From Neonectria sp. B-13 (taxonomy: Eukaryota > Ascomycota > Sordariomycetes > Hypocreales > Nectriaceae): a stretch of 64,000 nucleotides of DNA. This document shows, in pieces, positions 1 to 11,809 of this stretch; position 1 is the stretch's first letter, and every line of letters begins with the position of its first letter. The translations under genes were made by a program, and so were the position numbers. The notes below the pieces were generated by a model. That model saw only the letters and a program-made list of their open reading frames with translations, searched no databases and was not told the DNA's origin. The DNA lies in the NCBI GenBank assembly GCA_002682825.1, contig NOKP01000036.1:62001-126000 (forward strand), written 5' to 3'.

Positions 1-1
1 G

Positions 2-1609
2 TCCTCGTATCAGTCTCAACCGGCGAAAGATGCCCTGACAAATTCTGTTTGCACCGATAAGGTGGCAAAGATAAATTATACTACGCACCGGCACATTGGG
101 AAGGCACTCACATCTACTAACCGCACTCAAAACGCCCTTGACTACGCACTGGTAGAACTTTCAGAGAGTGTCGGAGAAAACTCTATCGACTTTGTGCTTT
201 ATGGTATCCGGGGCCACCTTCAGATATCAAACGTTGCGGAAATTAGGCCGGACGACGTGGATGTGGTGACGCGGATAGCTTCAAAGGGCATAGCTATGGG
301 CAAACTGTCTGCCACGGCATCGTACATGCGTTTGCCGAACGACGAGACTTTCCAGGAGCTGTTCCTAGTCCGACTTAACCATGCTCTCAGCGAAGGGGAC
401 TGTGGCGCGGCCATTGTCGATCAAACTACAGGAGACCTTTATGGCCACGTTGTTGCGGGAACTCCTGGCACTGGGCTTGCATACGTTGTCCCTGCAGCCC
501 GAGTTTTCAGTCATATCAGGGCAAGGTTTGGACCAGAAGTGGAGTTGGTCTCGCCGGTTCACTCTCAAGGCCTAGGAGTAAACCAGCCAACTTCAACCCT
601 GGATTCCGAGGTAGAGTCGAGTGGCCCTTTCGCCCTCGACACCTTCATGTTGGATGACCCTATCATCAACTTCGAAGGTTCCTTCGCACAAAACTTCTCG
701 TTCTCTCCTTCGCCCTCGCCCCTCACGGCGAGCGGCCCATTTTCCAATGCGGACCAATGCTCATCTGAAGTCACGGCCTTCCTCGATTCCGTCGACGTCT
801 ATTTACCTCCCGCTCAAGAGGGTTCCCAGTTCTCCTTTGGATCGGCCGAACCTTGGCAAATCAATCAGCAAGCTGCTTCTCCCGCCAAGCAGATGCAGCA
901 GGAGATGATGTTTCCACTTGGCCGTGACCCGGATAGGGAGATGAATCCCTGGCTAGGCTACCCCCCCGCCCCTAAGCATCCTTCCACGGACTGGGATACT
1001 CCAACCACGTGTATGAACTGCTTCACCCAGACGACTCCCCTTTGGCGACGAAACCCAGAAGGTCAACCACTATGCAACGCTTGTGGCTTGTTTTTGAAGC
1101 TGCACGGCGTGGTTCGACCGTTGGGCTTAAAGAAGGACACCCTCAAGAAGCGACATCGCGGCTCTGACGTCGCTAGTGGTCCTTCTTTGAGAAACAACAG
1201 TAATACACAAAGCACCCCTAGCAGCTTTGTGGAGGCTGATAATATGGCCCCGACTGGTATCACACCTTCAGAGATGAGTACTAGACCCGGCACATGGTCT
1301 GTTTCAAGACTGGCCACTGTTCCATCAAAACGTCTACGCCGGCACGGCAGAAGCATCACCGATGCCTCAAGAGGCATGGAACTCAACTACCATGACCTTC
1401 TTGAACGCAATGAAGCAGCGGATCGTCTAGGCTCCTCTGCTGGGGTCACAACGGCGCTGTCTGGTGGAACGACAACTACTGGCTTCATGGCCCGGCACTC
1501 TCCGCTGGGACCAGAAACAATCGGCAGCTCTAGCAGCCAGGGGCAGGGTCGAACAGTAGTGAACGATGCTGGGCCTCAAGAATGGGAATGGCTGACGAGG
1601 AGTCTATGA
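2..1609 (+). CDS. GATA zinc-finger regulator (AreA/NIT2 type) fused to a trypsin-fold domain, 5' partial
   Basis: The frame is open from the window edge, so the gene starts outside the window; the GTG at 62 is an internal valine codon, not a start. The first ~170 residues resemble the degenerate trypsin-like domain common in fungal proteins: DYALVEL (the region of the catalytic Asp) and [10 protein letters not shown] followed by [11 protein letters not shown], with Cys where chymotrypsin-type serine proteases have the nucleophilic Ser. A Ser/Pro-rich linker follows, then one GATA finger of C-x2-C-x17-C-x2-C form (Cys 317, 320, 338 and 341 counted from base 62) ending in a basic tail, as in AreA/NIT2 nitrogen regulators. 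The protein ends EWEWLTRSL, close to the AreA C-terminus that the co-repressor NmrA recognises. A nuclear DNA-binding role is likely; whether the N-terminal domain is catalytic is unknown. No intron is seen across the junction. Confidence 0.82.
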   Translation, partial: SSYQSQPAKDALTNSVCTDKVAKINYTTHRHIGKALTSTNRTQNALDYALVELSESVGENSIDFVLYGIRGHLQISNVAEIRPDDVDVVTRIASKGIAMGKLSATASYMRLPNDETFQELFLVRLNHALSEGDCGAAIVDQTTGDLYGHVVAGTPGTGLAYVVPAARVFSHIRARFGPEVELVSPVHSQGLGVNQPTSTLDSEVESSGPFALDTFMLDDPIINFEGSFAQNFSFSPSPSPLTASGPFSNADQCSSEVTAFLDSVDVYLPPAQEGSQFSFGSAEPWQINQQAASPAKQMQQEMMFPLGRDPDREMNPWLGYPPAPKHPSTDWDTPTTCMNCFTQTTPLWRRNPEGQPLCNACGLFLKLHGVVRPLGLKKDTLKKRHRGSDVASGPSLRNNSNTQSTPSSFVEADNMAPTGITPSEMSTRPGTWSVSRLATVPSKRLRRHGRSITDASRGMELNYHDLLERNEAADRLGSSAGVTTALSGGTTTTGFMARHSPLGPETIGSSSSQGQGRTVVNDAGPQEWEWLTRSL

Positions 1610-2070
1610 ACCCATAACATCATGGAATCGGCAGATCCCATCAATCCGGTTCTGAGCATCAAGATTCTCCTGAAGCGTGTGATTGATATTTCCCTGGTCA
1701 CTAGACGGTGTCTTGAGAAAAGAATCCAAGCTGAGCCGAGACAAGGAGAGGAGAGATTCTTTGTTGGATTGGACCTGAATCAAAGGTCATGGAAAATCTG
1801 AGGAGATTTGAACTGCTTCCTGATTTTTGTAAATTTTCTATAAGTATTCATGCCTATAATCCTTCCAATGTTACAATTCTTGTGCAGCTGTTTATAAGCA
1901 TGGTGCTATGGCCCTTATTTGACTAATGACTGGGATTATTGTTGGGATGATCAGACGACCTTGCTGATTGCATATTAAATGACTGCACCCCGCTTTACTA
2001 AATCACGTAACATCCTTCAATTCTACACAGCTACTACTTAGTACTGCTGGTTTTATTCAGCATTCTTACA
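1610..2070. other. Intergenic, GATA factor 3' side and HET-gene promoter
   Basis: 460 bp between two plus-strand genes. It becomes AT-richer after about 1830 and is probably the 3' UTR of the GATA gene plus the promoter of the HET gene. I see no ORF, repeat or RNA gene. Confidence 0.5.
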
Positions 2071-4319
2071 ATGTCGGTATGCTCGCATTGCCTTCCTGCT
2101 TTAGCAGTCCCAACACCGCTCCCCGCCCTATCAAAAGCTTGGTGGGACCGAGTCGGCACACTTAGCACTACACCTTATTTCTTGGCTCGTCGAGATGAGG
2201 CAGAATCCTGGGACGCAGTTGGCGTGCCTTATCATCCCAGCCTGGACTCTCTAGCACGATCCGCAAAGGACTGTGCCCTTTGCCAATTTGTTCTACAAAA
2301 GGTCGAATCTTTCATTGCCGAGTTCCGAGACTTGGAGCAAAACTCTCATGCAAGATACTTCACCATTGAGCGCCGCGGCCATGGCTTGCCAGAGGCATCC
2401 ACCTTCAAGCTGGTTCGGCGCTTCGATGGGGCTGATGGGTTCGCTGTCCTCACAAACAGTAAGAGAGACAGAGTCTTGTATCTTGTAGCCGTTGTCGGAT
2501 TTGCTGTAGAACCCGGTACGTCGGCCTGCTTGAATGATGTCCTGAAGGAGCAAGCCTAACCCAATGCCACAATTAAGGAGAACATGCTGGTTTCATTCGC
2601 GGCCAAACAATCAACCCTGATGCTGGATCTGGAGGACCTTTGGGCTTGGCGGCCAACTGGCTACAAGACTGCGTAATCAACCACAGCTGCTGTTTGCCAC
2701 CATCAGGCGCATTGCCCTCCCGCGTTATTGACCTGGATGCTCTGGATGACCTGAACAAAGTCTGTCTGTTGGAGACCCACGACACGGAGCCAGGTCCCTA
2801 TACTGCACTCAGCCACTGTTGGGGAGCTAGCAACTCAGGATATGTAACAACGACTCGGAAAACCCTCCCAACCTATGTGCATGGCCTCTTTGTCGACAGT
2901 CTCCCACAAACTTTCCAAGATGCCATCAAGGTCACTCGCTATCTCGGTATTCGATACTTGTGGATTGATTCACTGTGCATCTGCCAAGATGACGTCGACG
3001 ACTGGGCACGGGAGTCCGCCGCCATGGCGGATGTGTACGCCAGAGCCCATGTGGTGATTTCGGCTGACAGCGCGCGGAACACTACCCAGGGCTTTTTCAA
3101 AAGGCCTGAAAGGCAATACGTGCCCGTTTCGTTGACTGTAGCACCTCAAACGACAGAAGGCGCTGATCAGGCATCCATGATCATTGCTTCATTGGCATTC
3201 GATGTTCCCGCATCCTCAGCTATCAACGAGCGCATCCTACTTGAACTCGAGGACGAACCACTGGTTTCCAGAGCCTGGGCCTCACAGGAACGTCTTCTTC
3301 CGTATCGAATCTTGCACTTCGCAACTGATCAGATTTTCTTTGAGTGCAACAGCCACTTTGTCTCAGAAGACGGCATTGTAATCCCGGGCCGATGGAACTC
3401 CCTATATCCAGGACCGAAGCCATCTTTCGTTCAGATCGCTCGCATTTCCAGGCTGAGTGAGATACACCAGTTGTGGTATTTCATTCTCGAAGACTTCACG
3501 GGGCGGCAACTGACCATTGAGACGGACCCGTTCCCGGCAGTTTCGGGACTAGCCATTCTGCTTGGACGGAGATTGAGAGCCAAGCGACACTCAGGCGGCA
3601 GTCTGGGTACAGGATCCGACATCGAGTATATAGCCGGACTCTGGAGTGATGCTCTTGTTGAAGGCTTAGGTTGGCAAAGCCTCAGCATCAAAGGCGATAA
3701 AGCCCGCTTACCAGACGAGGTGCCTCTGTCTGGCGAGACAGGATACATCGCACCAACCTGGAGTTGGGCGTCTTACGGGGGCAGATCCGCGCATGGAACA
3801 ACGATGGAAGGCTGGTTGGATGTAGCGGTTGCCACTGGTTGCAACGTGACACTCAAGAACGTTCAAAACCCCTACGGTGAGGTGACAGATGGCTGGATTA
3901 GCTTGCGTGCTCCCTTGATAAGGTTGAGTCTAAGCGACCTGCCAGAAAAGGATGAAGAGTCGCTACCCAAGGACTTTCTCCGCAATATCCGGCTATGCAC
4001 GCCTCAAGGAGATCCGTTCGGAGCATACTCGAGGTTTGATGGAGTTCGAGGGCAGACAGAAGAGACAAGAGCATGGGCGAAAGAAAAGGCTTTATATGCA
4101 CTATTTTTGGCAAGGAATCAGGGCCTGGATGTCAACCCCGATGATCATTGGTCCTACAAAGTACTTATTGTACAACCCGTGGAGTCGCAGAGCAAAACGC
4201 CGTCTGGGATGCAACAGTTTAGAAGGCTAGGGTCTCTTCATATTGGCTCTCCAACATTGAAAGAAGACGAGGAAGACATTGACAACCCCGAGATGCACTC
4301 AGAATTGGTTCTGGTCTAG
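2071..4319 (+). CDS. HET-domain (heterokaryon incompatibility) protein
   Basis: Two exons, 2071-2515 and 2578-4319, give 728 residues. The 62-bp intron opens GTACGT, has a CCTAAC branch site at 2555-2560 and closes AATTAAG; splicing restores the HET N-terminal motif GFIRGQTINPD, which an unspliced reading destroys. The HET domain follows: TALSHCWG (about residue 224), YLWIDSLCICQDD, then DVYARAHVVISADSA. In fungi, HET proteins trigger cell death when incompatible strains fuse. The C-terminal half (SWASYGG motif and beyond) is the usual variable part, with no added NLR or ankyrin module. The gene appears intact, with no stop or frameshift. It is followed by an MFS relic on the same strand and lies in a window with several other allorecognition-type genes. 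Confidence 0.88.
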
Positions 4320-4549
4320 CACATTGTTGAATTACTGGAACATGTGCAAGAAAGTGGTTACTCGTCAGTTGCATTTATCCCTATAACGTACCAAAATCGA
4401 TGGATGTTGATATCATGCATCACATCGTCTCGGGTATTTGAGCAGTTCCTCATTCAGGTTCGAGAAGCTAGAGGGCCACATCTTTGGGAGTCTGGGCAGG
4501 GACTTGTGCTTTGTAAGTTTTGACACATACAATTGAAAATCGAGAGCTG

Positions 4550-5332
4550 ATCAGATGCTCAGGGCTTCATTGCTCCAGTCCTCGGTACCATCAACGCAGA
4601 CCTCGGGCCAGACCCTCGATGTACCTGGATATCCCTCGTGTACAGTGCTACTTTGGCCACTGGTTCCCATGCACCTTTTTAGGAACATCGAGTGGGTTTC
4701 AGCTGTAATATTGCTCGGTCTTGGAGCAGTAGTTTACTACGCCTTTGCTATTATATGCATGTACCGTTACGTTCTATTCGCTTCAGCTGAGCCTCTAAGC
4801 TAACGGGTTGTTCTCTCTAGGGCCAATACAAGCTGCAGTCATGTACTCTGACGGCAAAGACCTCCAATATTTGGGGGGTATCTCAAACATCATCGGCATC
4901 GGCATGACCTCTGGCTAAATCACTGGCGGCTTTGTTGCTGCGAGAATCGGTAAACCGAAGCTACAGCGCATGTGTGTCTTCCTCGTCGGAGGCATCTTCC
5001 TGGCTTGCGCCGCACTCGCCACGCCAGATACCAAGGCGCTTGCTGTGTCTGTCATCTTTCTCGGCTGCTTCTTGATCGGTTGGAACGAGAGCATCTGTAT
5101 TTCAAACGCCACCATCTGCGTGCATGATCAACGTGCCATTCTCGTGGCTGTCTATACGACTTCGTTGACAAATCGCCTGAGTACCACCATCCCGAAGCGA
5201 GTTCCGTCGGCCGTCGTCGAAGCTGGTTTGCCTCCTTCATCCGTCGAAACTTTCATGACTGCGATTGCTGCAGGCCTAAGTTGTGAGTTTGCGCGCTTGC
5301 GGTTTGTGATGATTTCGCCGGACTTAACTTGA
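4550..5332 (+). pseudogene. Decayed TRI12-type MFS drug/trichothecene efflux pump
   Basis: Fragments of one MFS transporter are spread over all three plus frames. GFIAPVLGTINADLGPDPR at about 4562-4618 matches the loop and second helix of the fungal TRI12 family; then GPIQAAVMYSDGKDLQYLGG; then a TAA stop at 4915-4917 before ITGGFVAARIGKPKLQRM; then LVGGIFLACAALATPD and the family's late segment LTNRLSTTIPKRVPSA..AGLPPSSV. Large blocks of the usual ~580-residue family are missing, so internal deletions plus nonsense and frameshift changes have inactivated it. The sequence is not AT-rich, so this decay looks like drift and deletion rather than RIP. The N-terminal and C-terminal ends cannot be placed. 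Confidence 0.75.
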
Positions 5333-6040
5333 TTGACTCCAATGCTTCAGGCGTCATTGATGTGTTATCGTTATTCGTAGTTGGAAGCCAAAAATTGTGG
5401 GAAACATCTCGTACACCGCCTGCTGGAATAAATAATAACATGGTTTATCGCAGAGTTAACATACATCCATGTCAACCAACCCAGTGAAGTCACACGAGTC
5501 CAAAGCACTACCGCACAGTTGACCGGCCTCTGTCATTTCTCCGATATCAAGATCGTAACTCCACAGTTCGCAAACAACGGTAAACCATTGCGGGTGATAT
5601 AAGCGGAACTTGTGCGGGTTTGGTGCGGGTTTGGTGCGGGTGTTTTGCGGAAACTCGTCGGGGGTAATCTAGAAGCCCCACAGTTGCGAGGACGGGTCTC
5701 CCCTCGGATTCTACGGAATCTCGCTGAAGACATCATGGACCCCTGTTACTAATAGTTGAAACGGATTATGTGCGGAATGCCGCCATCTTGCTGGTAGTGG
5801 CATCCATTTGTCATCTGTTAGCCACAATAAAGTCTGGTGCAATTCAACTTCAAAATGACTACCAAAGTGGAGGAATATGCCTCCGAAGCACGAGACGAAG
5901 ATGTATAAGATAGATCGATGCCCTCGGAGGTTAAGCATCATCTCTCCATCCAAACCATTATCCATCTCCATCAGCTCATCCATCAGTCAACGGTCCCCAC
6001 TTCACTCTTCTCTTCCTGCCTAAGCTTCTCTCAAGCAATC
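5333..6040. other. Intergenic, promoter of the SDR gene; short G-rich tandem motif
   Basis: Between the MFS relic and the dehydrogenase. At about 5612-5645 a unit close to GTGCGGGTTTG is repeated three times with slips. A TATA-like ATGTATAAGAT lies near 5898 and a pyrimidine-rich stretch runs to the ATG at 6041, as expected for a fungal promoter and leader. No coding signal is seen. Confidence 0.45.
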
Positions 6041-7039
6041 ATGAGTCTTCCTGGTAGCACTATGACAACTGTCATCCACCACGAGACATATCCCGGGATA
6101 TCGCCGTTGCGGCCCGAGGTCTCGCAGACTGGAAGAACGGTCCTGGTAGCTGGAGGCTCTACGGGCATTGGCTTCAGCATCTCACAATCGTTCGCGGCTG
6201 CGGGTGCTGCCAAGGTCATCATTGTCGGCCGTCGTCAGGAAGTGCTCGACGCCTCCGTTGCCAAAGCTGCAGCAGAGTACCCGAGCGCCAAGTTCCTAGG
6301 CTATGCCTGCGACGTGGCGGATGACGTTTCGGTCGAGAAGCTCTGGTCGGACTTCGCGAAGGACGGAATCCTTATCGACGTTCTTGTCATCAGCGCAGCA
6401 ACAATCTCGCCGGCGCACACCATTCTCGGCCTAGGCAAGGAGGCAGTCTGGAAGGAGTTTGTGATCAATGTGAAGGCTCCACTGGATTTGACGGAGAGAT
6501 TCTGGAAGCAGAAGGGCAGAGATCCTTCTCGAAAGCTGGTAAGATTACTTGATTTGATGTTGCTGAGACACGCAGCTAATGCAGTACAGTCTCTGGTATA
6601 TCTGTCTACCAATGCCGCACATGATTTCGCTGTTGCAGGGCCATGGCCAAACTACTCAGCCACGAAGAACTCGGCCACACTTTTGCTGCAGCTGGCCGCC
6701 AAGGACATTGCGGCTTCTGACATGCAAGTCGTGTCCTTCAACCCGGGCCTCTACTACACCGACTTTGTGAGCTCCGCATTCGAGAAGGACGCAGCGCCCT
6801 GGGATGACAGTGAGTACACGCAAACCAAAATACTGGGACGTGAGGAATAGGGGCTAACAACGAACAAAGTCAAACTTCCAGGCGACTTCGCCGTTTGGGC
6901 GGCTTCAGATGAGGCTCAGTTTCTTCATGGTAGGTTTGTGTGGGCACTGTGGGATGTTAACGAGTTGAAGGCCGGACCTATCCGCGAGAGGATTGACAAG
7001 GAAGACACGTTCTTGAAGGTTGGAATTCACGGAATTTGA
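6041..7039 (+). CDS. Short-chain dehydrogenase/reductase (SDR), three exons
   Basis: Exons 6041-6538, 6590-6809 and 6870-7039 give 295 residues. The first intron (51 bp, branch CTAAT) has no stop and is a multiple of three, so it can be misread as coding; the second (60 bp) has GTGAGT and GGCTAAC. Classical SDR signatures are present: nucleotide-binding GGSTGIG near residue 35, a core serine in YLSTNAA, and catalytic YSATK; the usual NNAG is replaced by VISAAT. The enzyme is expected to use NAD(P)H on a small alcohol or carbonyl substrate, which cannot be named. An upstream in-frame ATG at 5918 would add a pyrimidine-leader-encoded tail (HHLSIQTIIHLHQLIHQS) and is rejected. Splicing replaces the apparent stop near 6850 with a conserved-looking C-terminus ending KVGIHGI. 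Confidence 0.85.
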
Positions 7040-7144
7040 GCTGTTATTGTCCGAGACGGTGGCGTGTCCGAGGCGGTGACGTGTCTGAGACGGCTACTTG
7101 TTGGATAGAAGCCCTTTCAAATACACTCTTTTCTCTTTCGCTCA

Positions 7145-8971
7145 TCAACGACCATTTGAACGATGGATAGCCGGCCAGGACACAACAGAAGGCGAGGTAA
7201 TAGCCAGCATCTGACCTCCCTCGTACGAATACAGAGCTCCGTACTTAGCCTCTCGGCTACCAACCTGAGAAGCGAGTTGAGCTGCATCGGCATTTGAATC
7301 CGCCCCGGCGGTTATTGGCGCCTGGAACGCCGCAGCGATCTCGAGGGGACTCATTGACACACGACGGCCCAGCAGCCAGAAGCCGTGGAACAGCCAGACG
7401 ACAGCGACAGCGGCGACGATGACGATGGCCAGCGTTCCGCTGAGGAACTCCATATGGAGGACGTACTTGGTGGTAGTACGTAACTGAGTGCCGTGGACGG
7501 TTTGTTCGGAGGAGGAATTCGAGAAAGCGATGGCGGTGCGAAAGCTCAGCTCGCGAATTGCCTCGAGGACAGACGGTGTTGGATCGGTCCATGTCATGTT
7601 CCATGTGCCCAGATACTCGTCGCTGGAGTTCATGTACGTGTACTGCATTGGGCCAGTGCCTTGGAGGGCCAGCGTCCCCGACTGATACAACTCGATCTCG
7701 CTGTTGTGAATGTTTCCAGCAGCGTAGGCGATGCCGTCGAGGAGGGATGGCCACTTTCCCAGCCCGGAGGTCTCGTTTTTAGGATACAGCAGCGCGACAG
7801 TGCGGTTCACAACCATATCAACGGATGAAATAGAGCCTCCCAGCGTGATTGTCCCGTTAATGAACTTGAAAGGATACCCGACCTGGGCGCTGTGCAAGGT
7901 GCAGTTGGTCCTGATGAGGCGACCCTTCTCGCCCGCCATAGCCTTGTAGATCGTCGAGACGTCGATGACACCGGGTGCGCCGATACCGTCGGACAACACG
8001 CTGATAGACCCGATACTGGCCGTGTCGCCGGGGGCTATGTTTAGGTTGTACTGGGTTGTGTCCTTGGTGCAGTCGACGTCGAAGCCTGCGGCGATGAGCG
8101 TGCCGGAGCATGTTCCATTACAGCCCGTTAGGTCGAGAGTGATGGGGCTGCGGCCGCTGTACTCTTGCACCACCCGCGAGAAATTGGGTGATAGCGTGTT
8201 GACGGAGTGGGCGCGCGTCATGTAGTAGGCCGTGGGTTGGTTAAGCTGGTCTAGAGAGAGAGCGGCCGTGAAGGTGGCTTTCTCCGTCTCGGTGACGGTG
8301 GTAAACCCGGCGGCTCGCTGGAGGAGAGGACCATCGATGATCAGCAGCAGGAGGAGTATCGACACGACGGAGATCTTGTTCACATGGCGTATGCCGACGA
8401 TGGACTGCCACGCACTGGACCCGTGCTCCCAGTACCGGTGGCTATCCGCAAGACTGCCTCCTTTCAGCATCTTGATCCACCATGACAGCGTCACGCCCTC
8501 ATTGTAGGCCATTGTCAGTCCCGCGTTCCCCACGGCGATGATGACGGCGAGTACCACGGCCAGTTGGATGGGCCACTCCTCGTTGGGCCACGAATCCGTC
8601 GATTTTCCGTTGGCTGAGAGCAGCACGGCCACAGTTGCCACGACGCTCAGCAAGGTCACCACCAGGCCGAAAATGCCTGTCCACGGAAGGCTCTTGAGAA
8701 GTGTCGGTTGCCATTCTCTCCCTGGGTACTGTGTTGATGTGTCGGGAATGAGGTTTGCTCGCGACTGTGTGGCTGAGTGGCGTTGGTGTTGTTGTTGTTC
8801 CCGTTGTAGGTGGTCCGGGATTCCGTTTTCGGCTGGAATCGTACTTGCGTGATAAAACGGACGACGTTTGTGCTGTTCCCAGTCCAGACCCTCATCTTGA
8901 ACCTTGCTAAACCGCTGCTCCCCGTAGTAAGCTGGCAAGATCGGGCTGAAAGACTCATACGGTGCCGCCAT
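7145..8971 (-). CDS. Fungal multi-pass membrane protein of unknown function
   Basis: A single exon of 608 residues. The N-terminal ~90 residues are polar. Hydrophobic segments lie at about 99-120, 133-156 and 200-215, with the motif GPLLQRA just after the third, and a fourth at about 513-535. Between the third and fourth helices lies a ~290-residue loop with many N-x-S/T sites and several cysteines, probably outside the cytosol. This arrangement (three N-terminal helices with WW and HRYWEHG motifs between them, large glycosylated loop, one C-terminal helix) is that of a widespread uncharacterised ascomycete family; I do not know a function. The ATG at 8969-8971 fits the start. The next genes on either side are unrelated. 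Confidence 0.75.
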   Translation of the reverse strand: MAAPYESFSPILPAYYGEQRFSKVQDEGLDWEQHKRRPFYHASTIPAENGIPDHLQREQQQHQRHSATQSRANLIPDTSTQYPGREWQPTLLKSLPWTGIFGLVVTLLSVVATVAVLLSANGKSTDSWPNEEWPIQLAVVLAVIIAVGNAGLTMAYNEGVTLSWWIKMLKGGSLADSHRYWEHGSSAWQSIVGIRHVNKISVVSILLLLLIIDGPLLQRAAGFTTVTETEKATFTAALSLDQLNQPTAYYMTRAHSVNTLSPNFSRVVQEYSGRSPITLDLTGCNGTCSGTLIAAGFDVDCTKDTTQYNLNIAPGDTASIGSISVLSDGIGAPGVIDVSTIYKAMAGEKGRLIRTNCTLHSAQVGYPFKFINGTITLGGSISSVDMVVNRTVALLYPKNETSGLGKWPSLLDGIAYAAGNIHNSEIELYQSGTLALQGTGPMQYTYMNSSDEYLGTWNMTWTDPTPSVLEAIRELSFRTAIAFSNSSSEQTVHGTQLRTTTKYVLHMEFLSGTLAIVIVAAVAVVWLFHGFWLLGRRVSMSPLEIAAAFQAPITAGADSNADAAQLASQVGSREAKYGALYSYEGGQMLAITSPSVVSWPAIHRSNGR

Positions 8972-10355
8972 GACAGAGTTGAATACCTATTGCTAGTGAC
9001 TTAGTCAGTGGCACTCGTCAATGGACAGTTGAAATAAGCATTGGAAGGGAAGACAAACAGGGCGCCGTTATATGAGGCCTCCGCAACTTGACGCCTTTGT
9101 GCATGTGCGACCTCGTCCACTCAAATAAGACCCATGTCTCTGCAACCGTGGGCACAGATAATTCCTCGTATTGCCAACAGGGTTGATAAAGTCATTATTC
9201 TTGCAATGAAAGCACTAGAACGATCCCTTCACGTCAGGATCTAAGCGAGTTCACGTTCTGTGACGCACGGATGAAAGAACTGGGGAAGAATCATAGATCG
9301 CCCTCGTATTCCTAGGTATTAGTGGAAACTTAATGTTAAACTACAAATCAAATGCCATCCTGGCTCTCACCTCATTTGTAAGGCTATAAGGTTCAGCGGA
9401 ATCCCTACTACGTAGCATGTTACTTATTTTACTCCGTTTTCCTGGCCAGCGAGTTACATCGAATGAAACAAGGTTACATTCAGTAATACTACGGCTTCTT
9501 GGCTAGTGAATGTGGATGCACTCCGCTCATCTTCCTGTTTTCCACTATTTCTAGTGACGCAACATTTAGATTTTGAGAGCCATAAGTATCGCATGAATCA
9601 CAAGTGGCTTCGTGTTTAACAGACAACGGATAACACCGGCGATCATCATACAGGACACCCCACTCCAGCCTCCAATTGCAGTCTCACGAGCCGCGAGGAT
9701 GCACAGGAGAGACATCAGTGAGCACCCACTCACTCTAACGCAAGGGCGAGATCACCACTTGTAGTTGATGAGGCCCCTTAGCAACAAACGCATACCTAGA
9801 TAGGTAGGTACAGATAGTCAAATACACACATATTGCATCACTACGAATTGAGACTTAGCCTTCTAGCTTCTACTGTAACCGACATCCGTGGTCTGAGGCA
9901 TCGTCGGATAGTGGCATTTGCCAGCCTCGAACTTGAGGCCACGTGGGCATGTTTCCCCGTCATTCTACGTCCAGAACTCACATCACAAATCTCGAGCCTC
10001 AGTTTTCTGCCATCTCGATCGGTTTGGTTTCTCCACAAAAGTCTTCACTTTAAATGGCAAGCCTGATACTTGCAGCCACAGACCAGGACAGACCGCACAC
10101 CCAACCTAAGTAGTAAAAGATAAAGGACAATACTATATAATCGATAGACGGACAGAAAGCCAGCAACACTTTTCCTTATCTTCGCGATGACCATGCAACT
10201 ACGAATGAATAGAAATGAGGCTAGGTTATCATAGGCAATCGACTAGAAAGTAATTCTATCTTGCAGTCTGAACCCAACTTAATTCACGCTTTTTGTCGCA
10301 AAAAGGGAGAATCAAATAGACGCATGTATCGAACTGTAGAAGAACGTGGCGAACA
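8972..10355. other. Intergenic region without recognisable gene
   Basis: 1.4 kb between the start of the membrane-protein gene and the 3' end of the methyltransferase gene (both minus strand). It should contain the promoter of the former and the terminator of the latter. A short TAGGTAGGTA motif occurs at about 9799. ORFs of 60-80 codons here show no family resemblance. Confidence 0.45.
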
Positions 10356-11809
10356 CTAAACCTTGGGCTTTCTGCCGTATATCGAGTATCTTCACAATCA
10401 TTAGTACAGGCTAACAGACCCTATAGTAGAAAACTCACAGCGGCCAGTACGCATGGACAGCCTTGCTATTCATGTCCTTCCTCACTTCAGCCAAAAAGCC
10501 ATCAACGTCTTCTCTACTCCAACCGAGGGCCCTCGTAAATGGCGCCATTGTCAGCGCCTCCAGACCCGTAGCCATGTTTCCGTTGTTCCACGCGCCGAGC
10601 TCCTTATATTTCTTGTCCCGCGGCCAGGAATTCGTTGGCCACTTGAATGTCGTGACGACGATGTCGACAAAGCCAATCTCGGCTAGGATATCCTTCAGCT
10701 GCAGGTTGTCCTGGAACGGCCGGCCAAGTTTGATGCATGCTTCTCCGAGAAGCTTGGCACATCTGGAGAGGGCGCTGTCGTCGGCGAGCGTGCCGTCGTC
10801 TGATTTTGCGAGAAGGTCAATCTCCTGCAACTCGAAATAGCCACCTGGAGCCAAATTGCTGCGATAATTAGACAGTCACTTTATAATCGAATCTCGTCGA
10901 GTGAACCTACTCAAAACAATCACGCAGGAAATTTGGCCAGCTCGCGAGGCTGGATGTCATCATTCGGCAATGGATGTAATTTAAAGGATGCGCATAAGAC
11001 CACGGCTCCTCGATATCGTCGATGTAAAACCTGACATTAGGCGGGACACTCATTTTTTGTCAGCTTGGAAAGACAGAGCAAGTAATCGTCAACTCACAAG
11101 CTAGGTTGGATGGGAGAAAGATCAACTCCAATGACCTAAAAGACATTAGTCGTAATTGCATCTCCCACACGCACAGTTCCGTCGTACGTCGGCCTCTGGA
11201 TGCTCATCGCCGTAGTCGATGGCCCAGATCCCGGTCCCGGTGCCGACATCTAGGACATGATCGACCTTAGAATCGGGGTGGTTTGGTGGCGCGAGGCCGA
11301 GCTTGTGGTCAAAGGTTAGGAGGAACAGATGATGCTGCAAATCTATTTTCTTCGAATCAGTGAGCGCTTGCTTCACACCAGGCCTGAACAATGCACCTAG
11401 CCTTTCGTTCTCAGTATCGTCATTTGGGATGCTGTATTCTACACGCGGTGAAGTTAGCGCTGACATGCTGTGATTTCACTGAATAAATTTTGGTCTCACT
11501 CCCTTCTTTGTACCGATGATATGTCCTCCCATTCTCGCGGCGGTAGTCGATGATGGAGCTTGCCAAGCTCTGGGTCGACGATGTAGCATCCTGTAGAATG
11601 GAATTGTTAGATTTAAAGAGTTTTCTTTTACAAACAAAGTCAAGGTGGATATTGGTTAGAAAGAAACGGCTATCCTACAGATCCAAGTGAAGAGTCTCGG
11701 TCGTCAGCTGGCTAGGAACTGATAGTCAGATTGGGTTGTTCCAAGGTCCACCAGGGGATACAACCTCTTCGTCTGGCTCGATAACAGGATCTGGATTAAT
11801 TGTCGCCAT
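10356..11809 (-). CDS. LaeA-like SAM-dependent methyltransferase, seven exons
   Basis: Exons in transcript order: 11809-11765, 11590-11500, 11438-11188, 11135-11098, 11048-10911, 10858-10439 and 10389-10356, giving 338 residues in frame. Family landmarks appear in order: the acidic N-terminus NPDPVIEPDEE; STQSLASSIIDYRRENGR then YHRYKEGKYSIPND; SAM-binding motif I VLDVGTGTGIWAIDYG; DVIGVDLSPIQPSFVPPNVR (the Phe codon spans an intron); IDDIEEPW; NLAPGGYFELQE; and the usual tail YGRKPK. The last intron (49 bp, 10390-10438) hides this tail: without it the protein appears to stop at YWPL. The first intron (about 174 bp) has a weak donor, GTTGTA or GTATCC three bases later, and is the least certain. 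This family includes LaeA, a nuclear regulator of secondary metabolism, and many paralogues of unknown substrate; no biosynthetic cluster lies beside it. Confidence 0.85.

Noticed and set aside
9833..10109. Three overlapping 63-77 codon ORFs
   Set aside because: Overlap each other in different frames without start context or protein-like composition.
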